A DNA stretch of 16,579 bases from Anthropogastromicrobium sp963652495. GTDB taxonomy: Bacteria > Bacillota > Clostridia > Lachnospirales > Lachnospiraceae. The notes beneath the pieces are model-generated. The model was given only the letters and a program-made list of their open reading frames with translations, was not told the DNA's origin and did not search any database. A program made the position numbers and the translations under genes. Below, one piece after another: positions 6,104 through 12,254 of the stretch. The stretch is taken from NCBI GenBank assembly GCA_963652495.1, contig CAVJTU010000069.1, positions 1 through 16,579 of the forward strand, written 5' to 3'. Position 1 is the first letter of the stretch; every line of letters begins with the position of its first letter.

Positions 6104-7624
6104 ATGAAACGTTTTGCAGGGCTGTTTATGGCAGCATGCATGACCGTAGCTGTTCCTACAGCAGCGGTTTTCGCAGACGAAGTGGCAACCGAATCGGTAG
6201 AAGCTTCATCTGAGACACCAGAAGAGACAAGTGCCGAGACACAGGCATTTGAAACAGTAGCACAGGAATTAAATATCGCACAGTCACTTGACGGAGTAGA
6301 ACTTCCGGCAAATTCTGAGCAGATCACTTATACATATCACGGAAACGTTTGCAACGCTGCTAAGACAGATACCGGACTGTATCTGCTTCCGGTTGTTCAG
6401 GACGATTCCAGTGTCGTATGGTACGTATACAATGAAGCACTTGATCAGGCGATTCCATATGTCGCATTTACTGCTGTGAATACTTCCTATGCGATTGTTC
6501 TCCCGGGCGCTGACGTAACTGTTCCGAGTGGGTATGAGAGCGTAAATATTGATATGAATGGACGTGTCGTTCCAGCATGGTTTAATTCCGCAGCTGGCGA
6601 TTCCAATATGTATCTGATCTATGCAGTTGGCTCTGACGGAAGTGCGGGATTTTATCGTTTTGATGGTACAAATGGAGCATGTCTGCGTTATGTAGCAGAT
6701 CCGGATGTCGATTTGCAGGCATCGGCAAGCAGCATGAGCGCTGAACTTTCCAGCCTTCAGGACAGCTACAATTCAATGTCTTCTCAGGATAGCGCTGAGA
6801 TCGAGCGTATGAGCAATTCTGCAAATCTGCAGCAGCAAAATTACAATAACCTGAAGGATAATGTGAAAAAATATGGTCTGATCGGTGTGGCAGCACTTGG
6901 CGTTGTTACGTTTCTGATGCTTATTTTCTTTATCCGCATGATCTCTAAGTCTTCTAAATTAAAGAAAGCGAAAAAGAGAGTGAATGAGTTGGAGAATGCA
7001 GCTAGGGCGCGTGCACGACAGGCAAGACCAAGAACAAGCGAGCCATCTTCCAGAAGAGTGCGCAGAGATGAGCTGAGTGATACTCGAATGACCGAGGGAC
7101 GCGAAGAGGGAACTTCCCGTGTACGACGTGTTCCAAAGAATGTTAACAGAGATTTTGATCGGAGTACCACGACTTCTAAAGTAACTCGTGTATCAAAAGC
7201 ACAGGCAGAAGATCGTTCAGGCAGCAGACCGGTAAGACAGCCAGAGACAGCTGCATCGCGACAGCAGCGTCCTGCTAAGTCAGCCGATACTCAGACCAGA
7301 GTTCAGCGTCCAGCTAAGTCAACTGCTTCTCGTCCATCTGATGAGACAAAAATCTTTGATAAGGCTCCGGTGGAAGAAGACACAGCACATGTACGTGATC
7401 TTGACGGACTCAATAATGAAAAAAATACCCCTGCTGAGTCGGATTCTGCAGCAGTTGACATCGATATGATCAGCGAACAGTTGGATAGCCTTCATGCGGT
7501 TGAGAGTTCTCCTGTAGAAGATGATCTCATCGAGGTAGAGAGCATCGATCCGGAATTCTATGTAGATAATAGCAATAGCGATGACGATGATGATTTTGCT
7601 TTAACTGATTTTAAAGATATCTGA
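6104..7624 (+). CDS. Secreted/anchored single-pass membrane protein with long charged cytoplasmic tail, function unknown
   Basis: I do not recognise a named family. The 506-residue product starts with a clear signal peptide (KR near the N-terminus, hydrophobic core 4-23, likely cleavage VFA|DE after 24). An acidic Ser/Glu/Thr linker (25-55) leads to an extracellular domain (about 56-200) rich in aromatics and beta-strand-like segments. A Ser/Gln-rich helical stalk (about 204-250) and one membrane helix (257-280) follow. The rest is predicted cytoplasmic: a Lys/Ala/Arg-rich helix (281-310), a long low-complexity basic Arg/Ser/Thr region that repeats QRPAKS twice, and a strongly acidic C-terminus ending in an Asp run and DFKDI. 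The ATG at 6104 is preceded by GGAGG (6091-6095). It has its own promoter and terminator, so it looks monocistronic. A sensor, scaffold or envelope-assembly role is possible but unproven. Confidence 0.88.
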   Translation: MKRFAGLFMAACMTVAVPTAAVFADEVATESVEASSETPEETSAETQAFETVAQELNIAQSLDGVELPANSEQITYTYHGNVCNAAKTDTGLYLLPVVQDDSSVVWYVYNEALDQAIPYVAFTAVNTSYAIVLPGADVTVPSGYESVNIDMNGRVVPAWFNSAAGDSNMYLIYAVGSDGSAGFYRFDGTNGACLRYVADPDVDLQASASSMSAELSSLQDSYNSMSSQDSAEIERMSNSANLQQQNYNNLKDNVKKYGLIGVAALGVVTFLMLIFFIRMISKSSKLKKAKKRVNELENAARARARQARPRTSEPSSRRVRRDELSDTRMTEGREEGTSRVRRVPKNVNRDFDRSTTTSKVTRVSKAQAEDRSGSRPVRQPETAASRQQRPAKSADTQTRVQRPAKSTASRPSDETKIFDKAPVEEDTAHVRDLDGLNNEKNTPAESDSAAVDIDMISEQLDSLHAVESSPVEDDLIEVESIDPEFYVDNSNSDDDDDFALTDFKDI

Positions 7625-7690
7625 TTGAATGAATCATTTTAAACTCAAAGCTGATTAATCTAACATTAGCAGACAATTACAAACTAAAGA

Positions 7691-7745
7691 TTTTCCAACA
7701 GAAAAAGGACTTCGTTTTTGGCGAAGTCCTTTTTCTGTTGGAAAA
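7691..7745. terminator. Bidirectional terminator, perfect 24-bp stem
   Basis: Bases 7691-7714 are perfectly complementary to 7722-7745 around a seven-base loop. Because the arms contain A-runs and T-runs, the structure can terminate transcription in both directions. It sits between the plus-strand membrane protein gene and the minus-strand nucleoside-hydrolase-like gene, which converge here. Confidence 0.92.
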
Positions 7746-7761
7746 TTTTTAGCTGAATTTT

Positions 7762-8640
7762 TTATTTTTTCATTGAAAAGATCTGCACCTTTGCAAAGAA
7801 ATCCTCCAGAATAAAACGTGTGTCAATATCTTTGAATACATTGATTTTATAATGTGTACCTACATCGGTATAGACGCAGTGACGCGTAAAGGATGGTGCC
7901 GGACGTTCCTCCAGACAGAAGTTCCAGTCACAAAGAACTGCTCCGATAATCGAAAGATTACCCAGAACCCAGTAGCAGCCTGTACGGAGCGGACGTCTTT
8001 CATCCGTTGCGCGTTCAATAATCAGGTTATATAAAAATTCACCCAATTCACCGTATGGCTTCACCTTTAAGAAAAGTTCACTAAACGAAACATTGAACAT
8101 ACGATATACGTTTTTGGGAATCTGTAAAAATTCGACACCACTCTGTAATACAAAATTAGCAGCCTTGCGGTCATTAATAATATTTGGCTCATACTGTGCG
8201 CCTTTCGGATAGGCACCGCCTCCTGCCCACACGATACGAAGATTTGGCACAATCGATGGACACACATGAATTGCAAGTGCAATATCGGTCAATACCGTCA
8301 TGCAAAGAACAGTAACCGGCTTCTTCGATGCCTGTTCTATCAAAAATTTTACACCGTCAGAAAGTTCCAGACTCTTTCCGTCATTATCATCAAAATAATC
8401 CGGAAAACCATCATACACCGGCGTTTCACTCTTTAAAAGGGACTGAATGTGCTGTGCTGCTGCGCGACTTTGTGAAATACTATCTGTCTGATTAAAGCGA
8501 GTAGCAATTATGCCAAGCACATTTAAACGACTGCTTAACAATGCATAAGTAAGCGCATACGCATCATCAGAATGACTCTTGGTATCAAATGTCACAATAA
8601 CATCAAGCTTTGTTTCAGCAGTGAACTCAAATGCAACCAT
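7762..8640 (-). CDS. Nucleoside-hydrolase-fold protein with substituted metal ligands
   Basis: The 292-residue protein resembles the inosine/uridine-preferring nucleoside hydrolase superfamily (ribonucleoside to base plus ribose). Recognisable parts are the N-terminal FDTKSHSDDAYAL (18-30), TVLTDIALAI (115-124, usually GPLTNIALA), WAGGGA (138-143), the ribose-contact segment EPN (151-153) followed by DRKAA, and the C-terminal DIDTRFILEDFF. In characterised members the first motif is DxDxGxDD, and its second Asp is a calcium ligand and catalytic base. Here that position is Lys21. The later HDPL motif, whose Asp is another ligand, reads GNLS at 227-230. Asp25, Asp26, Glu151 and Asn153 remain. 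It may bind ribosyl ligands without hydrolysis or use different chemistry. The start is fixed by AGGAGGG (8648-8654 on the minus strand), seven bases upstream. Confidence 0.85.
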   Translation of the reverse strand: MVAFEFTAETKLDVIVTFDTKSHSDDAYALTYALLSSRLNVLGIIATRFNQTDSISQSRAAAQHIQSLLKSETPVYDGFPDYFDDNDGKSLELSDGVKFLIEQASKKPVTVLCMTVLTDIALAIHVCPSIVPNLRIVWAGGGAYPKGAQYEPNIINDRKAANFVLQSGVEFLQIPKNVYRMFNVSFSELFLKVKPYGELGEFLYNLIIERATDERRPLRTGCYWVLGNLSIIGAVLCDWNFCLEERPAPSFTRHCVYTDVGTHYKINVFKDIDTRFILEDFFAKVQIFSMKK

Positions 8641-8695
8641 AGGGATTCCCTCCTAATTCTAAAAAATCAATAAAAACTACTGCAATGACACCAGT

Positions 8696-8724
8696 ATTGT
8701 ACCGCAATTTGCTCATAAAATCAA
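8696..8724 (-). promoter_or_regulatory. Promoter of the nucleoside-hydrolase-like gene
   Basis: Read on the minus strand, TTGATT (8719-8724) is followed after exactly 17 bases by TACAAT (8696-8701). Both match the sigma-A consensus well. The resulting leader is about 50 bases long. Confidence 0.7.
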
Positions 8725-8772
8725 GATAAATGTGATGCTGTCCACGACAATCGTCGGACAATACTAGCAATA

Positions 8773-8797
8773 CTGCAACTTTGTAAGCTGCAACTTT
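8773..8797. repeat. 10-bp direct repeat upstream of purH
   Basis: CTGCAACTTT occurs at 8773-8782 and again at 8788-8797, a 15-base period with GTAAG between. It lies just upstream of the TATAAT at 8808-8813, where neither copy makes a good -35 box. That is the arrangement expected of an activator or repressor site, but the binding protein cannot be named from the sequence. Confidence 0.5.
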
Positions 8798-8807
8798 CCA
8801 CTTGCAA

Positions 8808-8860
8808 TATAATAAATTTTGTGTAATAATAAATGCGTTGCAGGCATGTGTGCCTATAAT
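8808..8860 (+). promoter_or_regulatory. Candidate purH promoter elements (two TATAAT boxes)
   Basis: Perfect -10 hexamers occur at 8808-8813 and 8855-8860. Neither has a convincing -35 box at 16-18 bases, so at least one may need an activator. The palindrome AGGCA/TGCCT (8842-8855) reaches into the second hexamer and could be an operator. Confidence 0.45.
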
Positions 8861-8877
8861 TGAACCGAATCAAGCAA

Positions 8878-8913
8878 GTAGCGAAGCGGATTGCGAATGT
8901 CCGCTTTGACTAC
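8878..8913 (+). other. 5' leader hairpin of purH
   Basis: AAGCGGA (8884-8890) pairs with TCCGCTT (8900-8906) around a nine-base loop. After a small internal loop, GTAG (8878-8881) pairs with CTAC (8910-8913). The structure ends 12 bases before the purH ribosome binding site. It has no T-run, so it is more likely an RNA-stability or translational element than a terminator. Confidence 0.5.
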
Positions 8914-8937
8914 GCAGTTGAAACGAAGGAGAGGACA

Positions 8938-10503
8938 ATGAGAGCATTAATCAGTGTATCAGACAAAACAGGCGTGGTAGAACTGGCAAAAGAACTGGAG
9001 TCGCTTGGGGTCGAGCTTATTTCAACAGGAGGAACCTACAAGAAACTGGCTGAGGCCGGTGTAAAGGCTATGGAGATCTCTGATCTTACCGGATTCCCGG
9101 AATGTCTTGATGGCAGAGTAAAGACACTTCATCCGGCAGTACATGCCGGCCTGCTGGCGATGCGTTCAAATCCGGAGCATATGAGACAGCTTAAAGAGCT
9201 CGGAATTGAGCCGATCGATCTGGTAATTGTAAATTTGTATCCGTTCAAAGCGACCATTTTAAGAGACGGCGTTACGAGAGCTGAAGCAGTTGAGAACATC
9301 GATATCGGTGGACCGACCATGCTGCGTGCAGCTGCAAAGAACTATCAGGATGTGGCGGTTGTGACAGACCCGGCTGATTATGAGAAGATTCTTGCAGAGC
9401 TGAAGGCAGACGGACAGGTAAGTCTGGATACCAAGTTTTATCTGATGCAGAAGGTATTTATGCACACCTCCAGTTATGACACCATGATTGCGGATTATCT
9501 GAAGAAAGAGCGCGGTGATGACAGCCTGCCGCAGACGCTGACCATGACCTTTGAGAAGGTTGAGGACATGCGCTATGGCGAGAATCCTCATCAGAAGGCT
9601 GCTTTCTACCGCGAAATCGGCAAGAAGAAGGGTTCTTTAGTTGACGCAAAGCAGTTAAATGGAAAGTCTCTTTCCTTTAACAACATCAACGATACAAACG
9701 GAGCATTGGAACTTCTCAAGGAGTTCACAGAGCCGACTGTTGTTGCCTGCAAGCATGGAAATCCGTGTGGTGTCGGCAGTGCGGATACCATCGAAGAAGC
9801 ATGGAAGAAGGCATTTGCAGCTGATAAGGTTTCCATCTACGGCGGTATCGTTGTTTCCAACCGTGAGATCAATGAGACCATTGCAAAGGATATGAAGTCC
9901 ATGTTCCTTGAGGTGATTGTTGCTCCATCCTATACGGAAGGTGCATTGAAGATGTTAAGCTTCAAGAAGGACGGTTCCATGAGAAATGTCCGTGTTCTTC
10001 AGTTAGATGATATCAGCGAGAAGCAGCCTGCTGAAGCACTTGATTTAAAGAAAGTAAACGGTGGTCTGATTGTCCAGAATATCGACAGCAAGCTTCTTGA
10101 CGGTGATGTAAAGGTTGTCACCCAGAAGGCTCCAACCGAGAAGGAAATGGAAGATCTGCTTTTTGCATGGAAGGTTGTTAAGTTTGTTAAGTCCAATGGT
10201 ATCGCGGTTGCAAAAGACTTGCAGTCTGTCGGCATCGGACCTGGACAGGTAAACCGTGTATGGGCAATCAAGCAGTGCTTTGAGCATGCGAACGAATTGA
10301 TCGGACCGGATGCGACAAAGGGTGCTGTACTGGCATCCGATGCTTATTTCCCATTTGCAGATAACGTGGAGGCTGCTCATCAGGCAGGCATCACTGCAAT
10401 TATTCAGCCAGGCGGATCAATCCGTGACAAAGAGTGCATCGACAAGTGCAACGAATATGGAATCGCTATGGTGTTTACAGGAATGAGACACTTTAAGCAT
10501 TAA
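8938..10503 (+). CDS. purH: Bifunctional AICAR formyltransferase / IMP cyclohydrolase
   Basis: PurH formylates AICAR with 10-formyl-THF and then closes the ring to IMP, the last two steps of purine synthesis. The 521 residues cover both domains. The N-terminal MGS-like IMP cyclohydrolase (about 1-145) carries the STGGTYKKL and GRVKTLHP segments and ENIDIGGPTMLRAAAKN at 119-135. The C-terminal AICAR transformylase carries the ACKHGNPCGVG segment, with its conserved Lys-His pair, and YGGIVVSN. The reading frame opens earlier at a TTG (8860), but the family-typical MRALISVSDK and the AAGGAGAGG site (8926-8934) fix the start at 8938. It is separated from purEMND and instead heads the one-carbon genes fchA, folD and glyA, which supply its formyl donor. 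Confidence 0.97.
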   Translation: MRALISVSDKTGVVELAKELESLGVELISTGGTYKKLAEAGVKAMEISDLTGFPECLDGRVKTLHPAVHAGLLAMRSNPEHMRQLKELGIEPIDLVIVNLYPFKATILRDGVTRAEAVENIDIGGPTMLRAAAKNYQDVAVVTDPADYEKILAELKADGQVSLDTKFYLMQKVFMHTSSYDTMIADYLKKERGDDSLPQTLTMTFEKVEDMRYGENPHQKAAFYREIGKKKGSLVDAKQLNGKSLSFNNINDTNGALELLKEFTEPTVVACKHGNPCGVGSADTIEEAWKKAFAADKVSIYGGIVVSNREINETIAKDMKSMFLEVIVAPSYTEGALKMLSFKKDGSMRNVRVLQLDDISEKQPAEALDLKKVNGGLIVQNIDSKLLDGDVKVVTQKAPTEKEMEDLLFAWKVVKFVKSNGIAVAKDLQSVGIGPGQVNRVWAIKQCFEHANELIGPDATKGAVLASDAYFPFADNVEAAHQAGITAIIQPGGSIRDKECIDKCNEYGIAMVFTGMRHFKH

Positions 10504-10525
10504 TAAAAAAGAAAAAGAAAGTACC

Positions 10526-10559
10526 AAAGGAGGTGCTGCGAAAAAGCAGCATCTCCTTT
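10526..10559 (+). terminator. Hairpin between purH and fchA (attenuator or leaky terminator)
   Basis: AAAGGAGGTGCTGC (10526-10539) pairs with 10546-10559 around a GAAAAA loop, giving 14 pairs with one G-T. The following bases are not T-rich, so termination is probably incomplete. The 3' arm can instead pair with the fchA ribosome binding site, as described in the next entry. Confidence 0.6.
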
Positions 10560-10569
10560 CTGCAAAGGA
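10554..10569 (+). promoter_or_regulatory. Alternative hairpin that hides the fchA ribosome binding site
   Basis: TCCTTT (10554-10559) is perfectly complementary to AAAGGA (10564-10569) across a four-base loop CTGC. AAAGGA is the only ribosome binding site in front of the fchA ATG at 10581. The same TCCTTT forms the outer 3' arm of the 10526-10559 stem, so the two structures cannot coexist. Confidence 0.5.
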
Positions 10570-10580
10570 ACATGTAACAT

Positions 10581-11189
10581 ATGGAAAATTTGAGTTTAAA
10601 AGAGTTTGCAGCGGCGCTCTCCCGAAAAGAAGCAATACCGGGTGGCGGCGGTGCAAGTGCCTGCACTGGTTCTTACGGCTGTGCCTTAGGAATGATGGCG
10701 TGCGCACTGACCCATGGTAAGAAAAAATACGCCTGCTATGAGGAAGATTTGAACAGAATAGAGTGTGCGCTGGCCGATTGCAGGGACATACTTCTTAGCT
10801 GTATCAATGAGGATGCAAAAGGCTTCCTTCCGCTTTCAAAGGCATATGGTCTTCCGAAGGAAACACCAGCACAAAAGGAAGAGAAGGAACGCATTCTGGA
10901 GGCGGCACTATTTCAGGCAAGCCTTACTCCACTGAAAATCGTAAGGGAGTCGGCGCGTGCAATGGTATTGTTAGATGAACTTTCATGCAAATGCTCAAAG
11001 CTGATTCTAAGCGATGTGGTAACAGGTGCCGCACTGATTTTAGCCTCTGCCCGCGGTGGTTTTATCAATGTAAGCGCAAATACCGGACTGATGAAAAATC
11101 AAGAAACTGCACAAAAGCTGGCATTAGAAGCATCAAAACTTCTCTCGCAGACGATGCAGCTTCACGAGCATATCAGCCAGCTGGTATAA
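10581..11189 (+). CDS. fchA: Methenyltetrahydrofolate cyclohydrolase / formimino-THF cyclodeaminase family protein
   Basis: The 202-residue, mostly helical protein matches the cyclodeaminase / cyclohydrolase family (FTCD_C type). It has PGGGGASA at 20-27 in the first helical region, followed by the small-residue helix GCALGMMACALTHGKKKY. A conserved-looking C-terminal block runs from SDVVTGAALILASARGG to FINVSANTGLMKN. In one-carbon metabolism this family hydrolyses 5,10-methenyl-THF to 10-formyl-THF; in histidine breakdown it acts on formimino-THF. No histidine-degradation genes are nearby. It lies between purH and folD, so the cyclohydrolase role is favoured. The neighbouring FolD lacks cyclohydrolase residues, which strengthens this. 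The start ATG has AAAGGA ten or more bases upstream. folD begins 29 bases downstream. Confidence 0.9.
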   Translation: MENLSLKEFAAALSRKEAIPGGGGASACTGSYGCALGMMACALTHGKKKYACYEEDLNRIECALADCRDILLSCINEDAKGFLPLSKAYGLPKETPAQKEEKERILEAALFQASLTPLKIVRESARAMVLLDELSCKCSKLILSDVVTGAALILASARGGFINVSANTGLMKNQETAQKLALEASKLLSQTMQLHEHISQLV

Positions 11190-11218
11190 TGGTATTTTTT
11201 TGAAAAGGAAGTGTGTTT

Positions 11219-12097
11219 ATGCAACTTTTAAAAGGTGCGCCGGTCGCAGCAGCGATCCGCGATGAAATTAAGAACGAACTGGAAAGATGGGAGACTAAAC
11301 CTTGTCTTGCTATCGTCCGTGTAGGTGCGAAAGAAGAAGATCTTTCTTATGAGCGCAGTGCCATTAAGCGAATGAGTAGTGTCGGAATCGGGACAAAACT
11401 GTTTTCTTTTCCGGAAGATATCTCCATGGAGGCATTTTCTAAGGAGTTTTCATCAATCAATGCAGACTCATCTGTAGATGGTATTCTGCTGTTTCGTCCG
11501 CTCCCGTCTCAGCTTAATGAGGCAGCGATTGTCGAGTCCATCTCTCCTCAAAAGGATGTAGACGGCATCTCAAGTCTTGCACTTGGCAAGCTGTTTTCGG
11601 GTGACAAGTGCGCATTCGCTCCTTGTACTGCACAGGCCGTCATGGAAATTCTTCATTTTTACGGCATTGAGCCGCAGGGTAAGCGCGCCGTCGTTTTAGG
11701 ACGAAGCCTCGTAGTCGGAAGGCCGCTTTCCATGCTCTTATTAAACGAAAATGCGACTGTAACCATTTGTCATTCGCGTACCGTTTCTTTGCCGGAGATT
11801 TGCCGCGAGGCGGATATCTTAGTTACCGCAATCGGCAAGGCAAAATGGGTGGATGAGCGTTTTGTTTCAGAAAATTCTATTGTGATTGATGTTGGAATCA
11901 ATGTCGATGAGAATGGAAAACTCTGCGGAGACGTAAACTTTGACAAAATTGAGGACCGTGTTTTGATGGCAACACCAGTACCAGGCGGTGTAGGAGCCGT
12001 GACGACTGCGGTACTGGCAAAGCATGTGCTTGAAGCAGCAAAGGGACGCTGCGATGCAGACGGCAAAGAAAGAGTACAGGGGCTTTCTGCCGATTAA
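11219..12097 (+). CDS. folD: Methylene-THF dehydrogenase (FolD family), cyclohydrolase residues substituted
   Basis: FolD normally oxidises methylene-THF with NAD(P) and then hydrolyses methenyl-THF. The 292-residue protein has the family layout: DGILLFRPLP (87-96), KDVDG (112-116), the dinucleotide segment GRSLVVGRP (161-169), IVIDVGIN, and the C-terminal TPVPGGVGAVT. An ungapped match to E. coli FolD from VG to VG (35-56) keeps the catalytic Tyr (Tyr44), but the essential Lys (K54 in E. coli, K56 in human MTHFD1) is Ala48. The conserved Gln (Q98 in E. coli) is Phe92. The folate-site Asp (Asp115) remains. It is therefore probably a dehydrogenase only. The start is the ATG at 11219, eight bases after AAGGAA (11205-11210); a GTG at 11213 is too close to that site. 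The last 15 or so residues run past the usual FolD end. Confidence 0.93.
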   Translation: MQLLKGAPVAAAIRDEIKNELERWETKPCLAIVRVGAKEEDLSYERSAIKRMSSVGIGTKLFSFPEDISMEAFSKEFSSINADSSVDGILLFRPLPSQLNEAAIVESISPQKDVDGISSLALGKLFSGDKCAFAPCTAQAVMEILHFYGIEPQGKRAVVLGRSLVVGRPLSMLLLNENATVTICHSRTVSLPEICREADILVTAIGKAKWVDERFVSENSIVIDVGINVDENGKLCGDVNFDKIEDRVLMATPVPGGVGAVTTAVLAKHVLEAAKGRCDADGKERVQGLSAD

Positions 12098-12254
12098 TCG
12101 CCGTGAAATGGAACGTCACAAGACAGCAAAACAAAGACAACAATGGCAGAACACAGAGCCAGAGCAGGAAGGACATTTCAAGTCTCTGGCAATAACCGCT
12201 CAAAAAGCGGCCATTCTGCAGGCAAAAGGAGGAAATAAACATGTTAGGATTTGA
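12054..12254 (+). CDS. Possible small basic protein bridging folD and glyA (or a ygiQ remnant)
   Basis: This 66-residue frame starts inside the end of folD and stops 14 bases into glyA, so it fills the otherwise empty 143-base gap. AAAGGGA (12040-12046) lies seven bases before its ATG, an ideal spacing. The product is highly charged (Lys, Arg, Gln and Glu), with a helical middle part and no membrane segment. The segment FLPINRREMER (11-21) recalls the N-terminal FLPxxxEEME block of YgiQ-type radical SAM proteins, but nothing of their catalytic core follows. It could be a genuine small gene, the fused ends of a deleted ygiQ, or a chance frame. The codons look ordinary for this genome. I cannot assign a function. 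Confidence 0.4.
   Translation: MQTAKKEYRGFLPINRREMERHKTAKQRQQWQNTEPEQEGHFKSLAITAQKAAILQAKGGNKHVRI

Larger units (their letters stand above)
8641..8937. other. Divergent regulatory region between the nucleoside-hydrolase-like gene and purH
   Basis: This 297-base stretch has no gene. Its contents are as follows: a minus-strand promoter (8696-8724); a hairpin-forming palindrome TGTCCACGA (8739-8747) with TCGTCGGACA (8751-8760, one bulged C); a 10-bp direct repeat CTGCAACTTT at 8773-8782 and 8788-8797; two TATAAT boxes (8808-8813 and 8855-8860) pointing toward purH; a short palindrome AGGCA/TGCCT (8842-8846 with 8851-8855); and a leader hairpin (8878-8913). No purine riboswitch core is recognisable. 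Confidence 0.75.

Noticed and set aside
8581..8589. GGTATCAAA match to the repeat module
   Set aside because: It lies within the coding sequence of the nucleoside-hydrolase-like gene, without any neighbouring module, and a 9-mer match can occur by chance.
8863..8870. PurR-box-like CCGAA in the purH leader
   Set aside because: Only the core is present, one base departs from the CCGAAC core, no second box at the expected spacing is found, and the position is downstream of the -10.
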